DNA of 16,786 nucleotides from Bacteroidales bacterium. GTDB taxonomy: Bacteria > Bacteroidota > Bacteroidia > Bacteroidales > 4484-276. The notes beneath the pieces are model-generated. The model made no database searches and was not told the origin of the DNA. It saw only the letters and a program-made list of their open reading frames with translations. Both the position numbers and the translations under genes were made by a program. Below, piece after piece: positions 1 through 5,979 of this stretch. Numbering within the stretch: position 1 is the first letter of the stretch; each line of letters begins with the position of its first letter. Where the stretch lies: positions 1 to 16,786 of the forward strand of contig JAOZRY010000012.1 in the NCBI GenBank assembly GCA_029939965.1, given 5' to 3'.

Positions 1-477
1 AATTCCCCCGGAAGCAGCCCCCACGTATAGGGTATTGGCATCGCTTGATTTGAATCCAATGCAATTTAACCTTCCAAGCCCATTATATCCACCAGGTGTT
101 GTTGTAGGTCCCATTGAAGACCAGTTACCTGAAGAGCTTTTGGAATCGGGGTTTTCTTTGAGGAATCTCTGAAGTTCTTCATAAGCTGTAGTTTCAGGAA
201 ACTTACCTGTTGTCTGGTCAATCCTGCTTTCCCAAAACCATTCCCATCGCCTGAATATTTTCCAGTATGGGGCTTTTACCTGTTCGCCGTTTTTTTCGTA
301 ATAACCATTAGTTACGTTAAAAGGTTTCCAATAATCATTAAACGTATCCCGGATTTCGTAAAAAGTGAGTTCGCCATTTTGTAATTTGTCCTGAGGCAGG
401 TTATCGATCCATTGTTGGGAAAAGCTATTTAAATATGTAAAGGCAACGAAGAAAATAAATATTGTAACTGTTTTCAT
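1..477 (-). CDS. Exported protein with a BNR/beta-propeller-like start, N-terminal part only
   Basis: The reading frame starts at ATG 477-475 and runs open off the left edge, giving 159 residues. Residues 1-20 form a signal peptide: Met-Lys-Thr, a hydrophobic stretch (VTIFIFFVAFTYL), then NSFS-QQ. A Trp/Tyr-rich region follows, with KAPYWKIFRRWEWFWESR near residues 68-85. From about residue 118 the pattern NWSSMGP...GGYNGLGRLNCIGF...TLYVGAASGG appears. This is the usual opening blade of BNR/sialidase-like propeller proteins of Bacteroidetes, many of which carry a C-terminal type IX secretion signal. That C-terminus lies outside the window, so export route and enzymatic activity cannot be judged. 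The gene is divergent from the carboxylase operon. I am fairly sure of the gene and of secretion, less sure of the fold. Confidence 0.8.
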   Translation of the reverse strand, partial: MKTVTIFIFFVAFTYLNSFSQQWIDNLPQDKLQNGELTFYEIRDTFNDYWKPFNVTNGYYEKNGEQVKAPYWKIFRRWEWFWESRIDQTTGKFPETTAYEELQRFLKENPDSKSSSGNWSSMGPTTTPGGYNGLGRLNCIGFKSSDANTLYVGAASGGI

Positions 478-566
478 AATTCAAAATGTTGAGTTAATAA
501 TGTCATTAAATAATTAAGATTCGCAAGAACCTCTGATTTTGTGGGAAATGTTTTTGGAATGATTTA

Positions 567-599
567 CAAATATAGTAGAAGCACTCATCAATGCAACAA
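567..599 (-). promoter_or_regulatory. Bacteroidetes-type promoter for the exported protein
   Basis: On the minus strand the -7 element TATATTTG lies at 574-567 and matches TAnnTTTG exactly. A TTG (596-594, and again 599-597) lies 19 or 22 bases upstream, the normal distance for the -33 element. Transcription would begin near 560, leaving a 5' leader of about 80 bases before the ATG at 477. Confidence 0.6.
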
Positions 600-617
600 T
601 TTAGGTAAAAAAATGCG

Positions 618-649
618 CAAATGTAAATCATCACAATAATTAGCAACAA
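618..649 (-). promoter_or_regulatory. Second, upstream leftward promoter candidate
   Basis: A second -7 match, TACATTTG, lies at 625-618 on the minus strand, with TTG at 646-644 and 649-647 (18 or 20 bases upstream). It sits about 50 bases upstream of the first candidate, so the exported-protein gene may have two tandem promoters. The motif is short and the region AT-rich, so one of the two may be chance. Confidence 0.4.
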
Positions 650-776
650 GTTAGTTTTTGTATTGATTAATACTTTTTAACAAAAAAATATATTTTTATA
701 TCCTTGATATTCAAACCTGATCAATTGTTATTGTAGTAACACTTTGTTTCTCATCTTATTCGCAATGAAAATAAAT

Positions 777-784
777 TAGTTTTG
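777..784 (+). promoter_or_regulatory. -7 element of the carboxylase operon promoter
   Basis: TAGTTTTG matches TAnnTTTG exactly and lies 39 bases upstream of the accC start codon, giving a predicted leader of roughly 30-35 bases. I see no clear TTG at the matching -33 distance, so only half of the promoter is supported. Confidence 0.5.
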
Positions 785-823
785 CATACAGTTGAAAATT
801 AGCTCACTAAACTATAGTAGAGT

Positions 824-2335
824 ATGATAAAAAAAGTATTGGTTGCAAATCGCGGTGAGATAGCCATCCGTGTAATGCGTTCTTGCAGGGAAATGGGAAT
901 AACATCGGTTGCAGTTTTCTCAGATTCCGACCGGTCGGCAATGCATGTACGGTATGCTAACGAAGCATATCACATTGGCCCTTCTCCATCTTCAGAGAGC
1001 TATCTCAAAGCTGATAAAATAATAGAAGTTGCAAAACTGGCTGGTGCTGATGCCATTCATCCGGGGTATGGATTTTTGTCGGAGAATGCTTCATTTTCGG
1101 AAAGGTGCAAAAAAGAGGGAATAATATTTATTGGCCCTGATGCTTTTGCAATCACAAGCATGGGCGATAAAATTACATCGCGAAAGCGAATGATTAATGC
1201 CGGAGTTCCGGTTGTACCAGGAACTACTGAATCTATTACTGATGAAAATGAGGCTATAAAAAAGATAATGGAAATTGGTTTACCGGTTATGATTAAAGCC
1301 TCTGCCGGTGGTGGTGGAAAAGGAATGAGATTGGTAAAAAAAGAAAATGATATTTTGAGTTCGATCCGAGCGGCAAAATCAGAAGCCAGCGCATCGTTTA
1401 GTGATGATGCTGTATATATTGAAAAATATATCCAATCGCCACATCACATCGAATTCCAAATACTTGCTGATAAATACGGAAATACTATTCATCTTTTCGA
1501 GCGCGAATGTTCTGTTCAGCGCCGTCACCAAAAGGTGATCGAAGAAACGCCATCGCCTTTAATGAATGCTGAGATACGCGAAGAGATGGGAAAAACTGCA
1601 GTTGCCGCTGCAAAAGCAGTAAATTATCATGGTGCAGGTACAATTGAGTTTATTGTTGATGATAATCTTAATTATTACTTTTTGGAGATGAATACGCGTT
1701 TGCAGGTTGAGCATCCAATTACCGAAAGAGTAGTTGGTGTAGATCTTGTAAAAGAACAAATAAAAATAGCTCAGGGAGAGAAACTTACATTGAAGCAAGA
1801 AGAGCTAAAACAATTGGGTCATGCAATCGAATGTAGAATTTATGCCGAGGATCCTGAGAATAACTTTATGCCATCGCCCGGAACAATTACGCATATTACT
1901 GAGCCATTGGGATTAGGTGTTCGCCACGATGGGTATGTATATGAAGGATATGAAATACCGATATATTACGATCCGATGATATCGAAATTAATTGTATGGG
2001 CACCCAACAGGACGGAAGCCATCAACAGGATGAAACGTGCTTTGTATGCCTATAAAATTACAGGAATAAAAACATCCATTCCTTTTCTGGCCAGAGTTAT
2101 GGAAAATGAGGACTTTATAAATGGAAATTACAATACTCATTTTATAGAAAAAAACCATGAATTTCTTATGACCAGACAACCTTGTGGTGATAAATGCCAG
2201 GATATTGCATTAATTGCTGCATATATTCATTATTTTAACAAACTAAATAATATCTCATCAAATTCCGAAAAGGCATCTGAAAATACAAATGCCTGGAAAG
2301 AATTTGGAAGAAAGAAATCAGTTTTGAGATTTTAG
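824..2335 (+). CDS. accC: Biotin carboxylase subunit of an acyl-CoA carboxylase
   Basis: This enzyme carboxylates the biotin of the carrier protein using ATP and bicarbonate, the first half-reaction of acetyl-/propionyl-CoA carboxylase. The 503-residue protein has all three domains. The N-terminal domain (about 1-115) begins KKVLVANRGEIA. The ATP-grasp domain contains K117, K158 and the glycine loop AGGGGKG (161-167). The C-terminal domain follows. Catalytic residues are present: K237 in RRHQK, E288, R292 and E296 in EMNTRLQVEHP, and R338 in ECRIYAED. Most of these match E. coli AccC numbering. The extra ~50 C-terminal residues, compared with E. coli AccC, are usual for the stand-alone subunit of Bacteroidetes acyl-CoA carboxylases. 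The carrier gene starts 19 bases downstream. The partner carboxyltransferase is PccB-like, so the complex is more likely a propionyl- than an acetyl-CoA carboxylase. Confidence 0.95.
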   Translation: MIKKVLVANRGEIAIRVMRSCREMGITSVAVFSDSDRSAMHVRYANEAYHIGPSPSSESYLKADKIIEVAKLAGADAIHPGYGFLSENASFSERCKKEGIIFIGPDAFAITSMGDKITSRKRMINAGVPVVPGTTESITDENEAIKKIMEIGLPVMIKASAGGGGKGMRLVKKENDILSSIRAAKSEASASFSDDAVYIEKYIQSPHHIEFQILADKYGNTIHLFERECSVQRRHQKVIEETPSPLMNAEIREEMGKTAVAAAKAVNYHGAGTIEFIVDDNLNYYFLEMNTRLQVEHPITERVVGVDLVKEQIKIAQGEKLTLKQEELKQLGHAIECRIYAEDPENNFMPSPGTITHITEPLGLGVRHDGYVYEGYEIPIYYDPMISKLIVWAPNRTEAINRMKRALYAYKITGIKTSIPFLARVMENEDFINGNYNTHFIEKNHEFLMTRQPCGDKCQDIALIAAYIHYFNKLNNISSNSEKASENTNAWKEFGRKKSVLRF

Positions 2336-2354
2336 GAATTAAAATTATAAAATT

Positions 2355-2861
2355 ATGTCGCTGGAAATAAAAATTAACGACAAGACAGCAAAAGTTAAAC
2401 TGCTTAAACACGATAATAATATTTACGAAATTGAGGTAGATAACAGAGTATATAAACTCGATGCTTTAATGGTTGAACAGGGTGTATATTCGATTCTGCA
2501 TAATAATATTTCGCATAATGTTGAATTAATTGAAAAAGACGATCACAGGCATTTTAATGTAAATACTTACTATTATTCGTACGATGTTGAAATAATAGAT
2601 GCCGAAGCAAAGTATAAGCAAAATCGAAGTAAGGATGATCTTGATGACATACGAAAAATTGCAAGCCCAATGCCCGGAAAAGTTGTGAAAATTCTGGTAA
2701 AAGTTGGTGACGAAGTAAAAGCCGGCGAAACGGTTATTATTGTATCGGCAATGAAAATGGAAAGCGAGTACAAAGTACAAAAAGATCGAGTAATTAAGGA
2801 AATACTTGTTGAGGAAGGCGATACAATAAATGGAAATCAAACTCTTGTTGTAGTTGAGTAA
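2355..2861 (+). CDS. Biotin carboxyl carrier protein of the acyl-CoA carboxylase
   Basis: This 168-residue protein carries the biotin that shuttles carboxyl groups between the biotin carboxylase and the carboxyltransferase. The C-terminal biotinyl domain (about 102-168) begins ASPMPGKVVKILVKVGDEV and contains the biotinylation motif AMKM, with the acceptor lysine at K134. That lysine is 34 residues from the C-terminus, the standard distance. Residues 1-100 form a poorly conserved N-terminal part, probably a binding domain for the other subunits. The start follows accC by 19 bases. The next gene in the operon is the foreign-looking mntA-like gene rather than the carboxyltransferase, which is unusual. 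Confidence 0.93.
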   Translation: MSLEIKINDKTAKVKLLKHDNNIYEIEVDNRVYKLDALMVEQGVYSILHNNISHNVELIEKDDHRHFNVNTYYYSYDVEIIDAEAKYKQNRSKDDLDDIRKIASPMPGKVVKILVKVGDEVKAGETVIIVSAMKMESEYKVQKDRVIKEILVEEGDTINGNQTLVVVE

Positions 2862-2874
2862 TTAAATTTGTTTT

Positions 2875-3165
2875 ATGATTTCAAAGAATGAAATATTATC
2901 AAAGTTAAGGGAACTGAAACCTATCCTTTACCATGACTATGCTGTTAAAGAAATTGGACTTTTCGGTTCATTTTCTGACAACACATTTACAAATAATAGT
3001 GACATTGATATTCTTGTAGAATTAGAAAGACCCATAGGTTGGAAATTTTTTTCACTCGAATTATATTTGGAGGAAATATTTGATAGGAAAATTGACTTAA
3101 TTACAAAAAATGCTTTAAAAGAGCAAATTAGAGATGTAATTTTAAAGCAGGTTAATTACGTTTAA
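2875..3165 (+). CDS. MntA-type nucleotidyltransferase antitoxin
   Basis: This is a 96-residue minimal nucleotidyltransferase. It shows the family motif GSX10DXD exactly (G31-S32, D43, D45) and a third carboxylate, D74, in RKIDLIT. In the MntA/HepT family such proteins act as antitoxins: they transfer AMP groups onto a tyrosine next to the HEPN RNase active site and so silence the toxin. The gene starts 13 bases after the biotin carrier gene, and its stop overlaps the start of a HepT-like frame (TAATG at 3163-3167), the standard arrangement of the pair. All catalytic residues are kept, so it may still be active, but its partner is truncated. It probably entered the operon with its toxin by horizontal transfer. 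Confidence 0.85.
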   Translation: MISKNEILSKLRELKPILYHDYAVKEIGLFGSFSDNTFTNNSDIDILVELERPIGWKFFSLELYLEEIFDRKIDLITKNALKEQIRDVILKQVNYV

Positions 3166-3293
3166 TGAAAAAGGAAAACAGGACATATCTTATGTACCTT
3201 GAAGATATTCGAACAGCGATGAATAGAATTGCTGAATATATCAGCGAAATGAGTTTCAAAAACCACCTCAACCATTTACTAACCGATAAATAG
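3165..3293 (+). pseudogene. Truncated HepT (HEPN, DUF86) toxin remnant
   Basis: A 42-codon frame opens at ATG 3165, overlapping the mntA stop by one base, and ends at TAG 3291-3293. Its sequence, with YLEDIRTAMNRIAEYISEMSF at its centre (residues 11-31), matches the first helices of HepT/DUF86 proteins, whose usual form is YLEDIL.AI.KIEEY...MSF. Full HepT toxins are about 110-140 residues and carry the catalytic RX4-6H motif near the C-terminus. That part is missing, and the 64 bases before the carboxyltransferase gene show no continuation. The toxin has therefore lost its RNase site, most likely by deletion. The peptide may still be made, but a toxic function is not expected. Confidence 0.75.
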
Positions 3294-3303
3294 CAAACGG
3301 CAA

Positions 3304-3320
3304 TAAATTTCAGAAATTTA
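3304..3320. repeat. 17-base palindrome upstream of the carboxyltransferase gene
   Basis: TAAATTTCAGAAATTTA has two perfect 8-base arms around a central A. It lies between the HepT remnant and the carboxyltransferase start, 38 bases before the ATG. It could be an operator, or a scar of the event that removed the rest of hepT. It is AT-rich, so chance is possible. Confidence 0.35.
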
Positions 3321-3357
3321 ATAAAATTAGTGTAAAACCGAATAAACATAAAATAAC

Positions 3358-4896
3358 ATGGCATCGTTAGAAGAGAAGATTAAGCAATTTGAAGAAAAGA
3401 ATAAATTAGCCGAACTGGGTGGAGGTAAAGAACGGATAGAAAAACAACATAATGCCGGCCGAAAGACTGCACGCGAAAGGGTTGCCGATTTGTTAGATCC
3501 GGGCACTTTTGTTGAGATGGATAAATTTATAACCCATCGGGCTACCGATTTCAATATGCAGAATAATAAGATTTTGGGTGATGGTGTTGTTAGTGGTTAT
3601 GGAAAAATTGACGGTCGTTTGGTTTATGTTTTTGCGCAGGATTTTACAGTTTTTGGTGGAACACTCTCCCGAGCAAATGCCGATAAGGTTTTGAAAATAA
3701 TGAAGCTCGCTATGAAAATGGGAGCTCCTGTAATCGGTCTCAACGATTCGGGTGGGGCACGCATTCAGGAAGGCGTTCAAAGTTTGGCAGGATATGCTGA
3801 TATATTTTTACTAAACACAAAAGCATCGGGAGTAATACCACAGATTTCGGTAATTATGGGGCCATGTGCTGGTGGAGCTGTTTATTCGCCAGCTATTACC
3901 GATTTTATTTTTATGGTAAAAAACACAAGTTATATGTTTGTAACCGGACCTGATGTTATTAAAACTGTTACTCACGAAGAAGTTACAAAAGAAGAATTGG
4001 GTGGAGCTATGACCCATAATGCTACCAGTGGTGTGGCGCATTTTACCGGCGATAATGATGAACAAACCATGCAAATGGTTAGAGAACTTATGGGTTTCCT
4101 GCCCTCAAATAATATGGGAGATGCACCGCGAAAGTCTGGTACTGACGATCCGAACAGAGAAGATATAAAGTTGGATTCGGTTGTACCCGATGATCCTAAT
4201 AAACCGTACGACATGAGCGAAATTATTTGTACAGTTGTGGATAACCAGAACTTTTATGAAGTACAACCTCATTATGCAAAAAATATTATTGTTGGTTTTG
4301 CTCGTATGGATGGAAGATCTGTTGGTATTGTTGCCAATCAGCCACAGTTTTTGGCCGGAGTACTCGATATTAATTCTTCGTTAAAGGCCGCTCGATTTGT
4401 ACGATTCTGCGATGCTTTTAATATTCCGTTGATTACTTTTGAAGATGTACCCGGATTTTTGCCTGGCACTGCACAGGAGTTTGGTGGAATTATAAAACAT
4501 GGTGCTAAGTTACTTTATGCCTATTCGGAAGCTACAGTTCCAAAAATTACCGTGATTACCCGAAAAGCTTATGGTGGTGCATACGATGTAATGTCGAGCA
4601 AGCACATTGGTGCAGATGTTAACCTGGCTTACCATACAGCCGAAATAGCTGTAATGGGTGCTGATGGTGCAGTAAATATTTTATATCGCGGTAAGCTGAA
4701 CGAAGAAGAGAGAAAGAAAGCCGTTAAAGATTATAAAAGCACATTTGCAAGTCCATACAAAGCTGCTGAGTTGGGTTATATCGATGAAATTATCTATCCA
4801 CGACAAACACGCAAAAAACTTATACAGGCATTAGAAATGACTCAAAACAAGAGCGAGCAAAGTCCTCCTAAGAAACATGGGAATATTCCTTTGTAG
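3358..4896 (+). CDS. Acyl-CoA (probably propionyl-CoA) carboxylase carboxyltransferase subunit
   Basis: This 512-residue carboxyltransferase moves the carboxyl group from carrier biotin to the acyl-CoA, yielding (2S)-methylmalonyl-CoA if propionyl-CoA is the substrate. Both crotonase-like halves are present. The N-half has GGARIQEGV (132-140) and the oxyanion loop GPCAGGAVYSP (168-178, with G172-G173). The C-half has EDVPGFLPGTAQEFGGII and AYGGAYDVM (404-412, with G406-G407). The Asp at 410 after GGAY corresponds, as I recall, to the residue that favours propionyl-CoA in actinobacterial PccB; this is from memory. MmdA of sodium-pumping methylmalonyl-CoA decarboxylase is very similar, but an adjacent biotin carboxylase favours a carboxylase. 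The gene is separated from its carrier by the mntA/hepT remnant insertion. Confidence 0.93.
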   Translation: MASLEEKIKQFEEKNKLAELGGGKERIEKQHNAGRKTARERVADLLDPGTFVEMDKFITHRATDFNMQNNKILGDGVVSGYGKIDGRLVYVFAQDFTVFGGTLSRANADKVLKIMKLAMKMGAPVIGLNDSGGARIQEGVQSLAGYADIFLLNTKASGVIPQISVIMGPCAGGAVYSPAITDFIFMVKNTSYMFVTGPDVIKTVTHEEVTKEELGGAMTHNATSGVAHFTGDNDEQTMQMVRELMGFLPSNNMGDAPRKSGTDDPNREDIKLDSVVPDDPNKPYDMSEIICTVVDNQNFYEVQPHYAKNIIVGFARMDGRSVGIVANQPQFLAGVLDINSSLKAARFVRFCDAFNIPLITFEDVPGFLPGTAQEFGGIIKHGAKLLYAYSEATVPKITVITRKAYGGAYDVMSSKHIGADVNLAYHTAEIAVMGADGAVNILYRGKLNEEERKKAVKDYKSTFASPYKAAELGYIDEIIYPRQTRKKLIQALEMTQNKSEQSPPKKHGNIPL

Positions 4897-4915
4897 TTGG
4901 AGGTGTGGGATATGT

Positions 4916-4971
4916 GTTTGACTTTTAAGAAATTTATCTATTTTTGTGGTAAATTTAATATAGCTAAAATG
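4916..4971 (+). repeat. Toxin-antitoxin leader repeat, copy 1
   Basis: This is the first of three related segments made of GTTTGACTTTT, an AT-rich stretch, TTTTTGTGGTAAA and an ATGAC start. Copy 3 (5832-5888) keeps both ends, with 53 versus 54 bases from GTTTGACTTTT to the ATG. Copy 2 (5441-5489) keeps the TTTTTGTGGTAAA core and the ATGACGAC start. Confidence 0.7.
4917..4946 (+). promoter_or_regulatory. Promoter of the intact toxin-antitoxin pair
   Basis: TTTG at 4917-4920 and TATTTTTG at 4939-4946 match the Bacteroidetes -33 and -7 elements with an 18-base spacer. The -7 element lies 22 bases before the antitoxin ATG. The pair thus has its own promoter rather than depending on the carboxylase operon, as expected for an autoregulated module. 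Confidence 0.55.
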
Positions 4972-5175
4972 ACGACAATAACTATTAACCAAGAAGTTGA
5001 AGGTTTATCTAAAACAGAATATAGTACTGTTGAAGAATTATTTATCGCTTTGAAGAAAATAGCTCCAGTGAAGTTTTACCAAGCAGACGCAGAAGAGTTT
5101 TTTGATGAAACTCTAAAGAATATAGAAACCTCGAAAAACAATCCAAATCGAAGATTAACAAATTTTCAAGGATGA
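4969..5175 (+). CDS. Antitoxin of a RelE-like toxin-antitoxin pair
   Basis: I take ATG 4969 as the start, giving 68 residues (MTTITINQEVEGLSKTEY... ending NPNRRLTNFQG). A longer frame opens at 4897, but its extra residues cover the promoter at 4917-4946, and the other two copies begin at the equivalent ATGAC. The N-terminus is short and beta-like (MTTITI), followed by helices and a basic, proline-containing tail ending in RRLTNFQG. This is a shape I associate with small Bacteroidetes antitoxins whose tail binds the toxin. The stop overlaps the toxin start (ATGA at 5172-5175), so the two are translationally coupled. It probably neutralises the toxin and represses the promoter. No DNA-binding domain is obvious, so the role rests on position and size. 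Confidence 0.7.
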   Translation: MTTITINQEVEGLSKTEYSTVEELFIALKKIAPVKFYQADAEEFFDETLKNIETSKNNPNRRLTNFQG

Positions 5176-5414
5176 AAGTATTTGAGGAAGATGGCATTAT
5201 TGATGACCTTAAAAAACGAAATCTGACAAAATCATATCTCAAAGCGAAACGATATATAGAATTAGGATTTTATGAGACTGTTGATTTACGGAAGCGCAAA
5301 CCAAAAAGCGAGGGGGTGTTCTATTTTAAAATTGACAAAAAGTATCGGGCTATTGGTTACATTGAGAAAAACACAGATTTCATAGTTACCGAAATTTCAG
5401 ACCACCAGAAATAA
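5172..5414 (+). CDS. RelE/ParE-superfamily toxin
   Basis: This 80-residue basic protein resembles RelE-fold toxins. A helical N-terminus rich in Lys/Arg (IIDDLKKRNLTKSYLKAKRYI) is followed by strands with charged residues (VDLRKRKPKSEGVFYFKIDKKYRAIGYIE). It ends with the characteristic last strand, FIVTEISDHQK. The family usually cleaves mRNA at the ribosome or poisons gyrase; which applies here cannot be told from sequence. Length is normal to slightly short for the family and the frame is intact. It overlaps its antitoxin by four bases. Of the four modules in this neighbourhood it is the only one with both partners whole. Confidence 0.75.
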   Translation: MKVFEEDGIIDDLKKRNLTKSYLKAKRYIELGFYETVDLRKRKPKSEGVFYFKIDKKYRAIGYIEKNTDFIVTEISDHQK

Positions 5415-5440
5415 CCCACAAATCATAGTTCATTCTGAAA

Positions 5441-5489
5441 CCCAAGAATTTACCTTTTTTTGTGGTAAAATAAATAACACAGCAAAATG
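5441..5489 (+). repeat. Toxin-antitoxin leader repeat, copy 2
   Basis: The core TTTTTTGTGGTAAAAT at 5457-5472 and the ATGACGACTATTAC start match copy 1 closely. Here the -7 element is degraded (no TA four bases before TTTG), so promoter activity is doubtful. Confidence 0.55.
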
Positions 5490-5705
5490 ACGACTATTAC
5501 AATTAAAATCGGAATAAAACCCTCGAAGACGATTTTTGAAGATTGGGAAGATTTTTTGATTGAATGGGTCATGATGAAAGAAAAATTTGAACTTACCCCG
5601 GAGCATATTAAAATCTTAAAATCCCGAGAAAAGGAAGCTGATAACGCCACAGACGATGGCCTTACCTGGGACGAAGTAAAATCTGGTATCCGTAGAAATG
5701 TATAA
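5487..5705 (+). CDS. Addiction-module antitoxin with a truncated toxin partner
   Basis: The 72-residue product starts MTTITIKIG, like the antitoxin at 4969. Its C-terminal half (about residues 34-70, FELTPEHIKILKSREKEAD...DDGLTWDEVKSGIR) matches the widespread ParE/RelE-partner antitoxin pattern 'LT.E....L..R...Y..NPD.G.SWEEVK..IR'. The protein may be a chimera of the copy-1 type N-terminus and a ParD/addiction-module C-terminus. An inner start at 5571 or 5574 would give the second part alone. The stop overlaps the next ATG (5698), the normal coupling to a toxin. The toxin is broken, so this antitoxin is now orphaned. Confidence 0.7.
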   Translation: MTTITIKIGIKPSKTIFEDWEDFLIEWVMMKEKFELTPEHIKILKSREKEADNATDDGLTWDEVKSGIRRNV

Positions 5706-5802
5706 ACTTCGATTACTTCCATTAGTAGAAATGTATATTCAGGGGATTGTTGATTATTATTGCTGTTCTACATACCAGCCGCAACACAAAAATTTGGCAT
5801 AA
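5698..5802 (+). pseudogene. Truncated ParE-like toxin
   Basis: A 34-codon frame begins at ATG 5698 inside the end of the upstream antitoxin. Its first 21 residues, MYKLRLLPLVEMYIQGIVDYY, match the start of ParE/RelE-family toxins (M.Y.L...P.A..DI..IVDYY). After codon 21 the sequence (CCSTYQPQHKNLA, then stop) no longer resembles the family, and the remaining ~70 residues with the catalytic or target-binding strands are absent. A deletion with a junction near 5760 is the simplest explanation. Confidence 0.65.
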
Positions 5803-5831
5803 ACGGTAACCAGCAATATGTAGGATAAGTA

Positions 5832-5888
5832 GTTTGACTTTTCAAAAGATTTACCGGTTTTTGTAGGGAAGTAAGAACCGGAAAAATG
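5832..5888 (+). repeat. Toxin-antitoxin leader repeat, copy 3
   Basis: GTTTGACTTTT (5832-5842) and the later TTTTTGTAGG...ATGACAATA collinearly repeat copy 1 at 4916-4971. A local inverted repeat CCGGTT/AACCGG (5854-5859 and 5876-5881) has arisen in this copy. The -7 motif is not intact. Confidence 0.6.
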
Positions 5889-5936
5889 ACAATATTAACT
5901 ATTAACCAGAATGTTGTCGGTTTATTTAAAACATAA
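5886..5936 (+). pseudogene. Antitoxin fossil ended by a nonsense codon
   Basis: The frame from ATG 5886 encodes MTILTINQNVVGLFKT and then TAA. It aligns codon for codon with the antitoxin at 4969 (MTTITINQEVEGLSKT, then GAA TAT). The GAA of copy 1 is TAA here, and similarity fades after about 5960. No toxin frame follows before the kinase gene ends at 5980. This is therefore the dead 5' end of a third copy of the same module. Confidence 0.75.
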
Positions 5937-5979
5937 TATTTAGTTGTTCTTCAAATGAGTATTTTAAACTCTCAAAAGA

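Larger units (their letters stand above)
478..823. other. Divergent intergenic control region
   Basis: This 346-base AT-rich spacer separates the leftward exported-protein gene from the rightward carboxylase operon. It holds two leftward and one rightward Bacteroidetes-type promoter candidates, listed separately. I see no tRNA, no convincing small ORF and no terminator hairpin in it. Confidence 0.7.

Noticed and set aside
4880..4889. GGAATATTCC palindrome near the end of the carboxyltransferase gene as a terminator
   Set aside because: It lies within the coding sequence, has no loop and no following T-run, so it does not look like an intrinsic terminator.
4897..4968. Longer N-terminus for the antitoxin beginning at 4897
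   Set aside because: It would place the promoter inside the gene, and the copy-to-copy similarity shows the start at the ATGAC of 4969.
5768..5823. CTACATA...TATGTAG inverted arms after the toxin stub, considered as an integron attC site or IS remnant
   Set aside because: The arms are only 7 bases, the inner sequence lacks the paired attC boxes, no integrase or transposase is present, and the same sequence is not repeated after the other cassettes.
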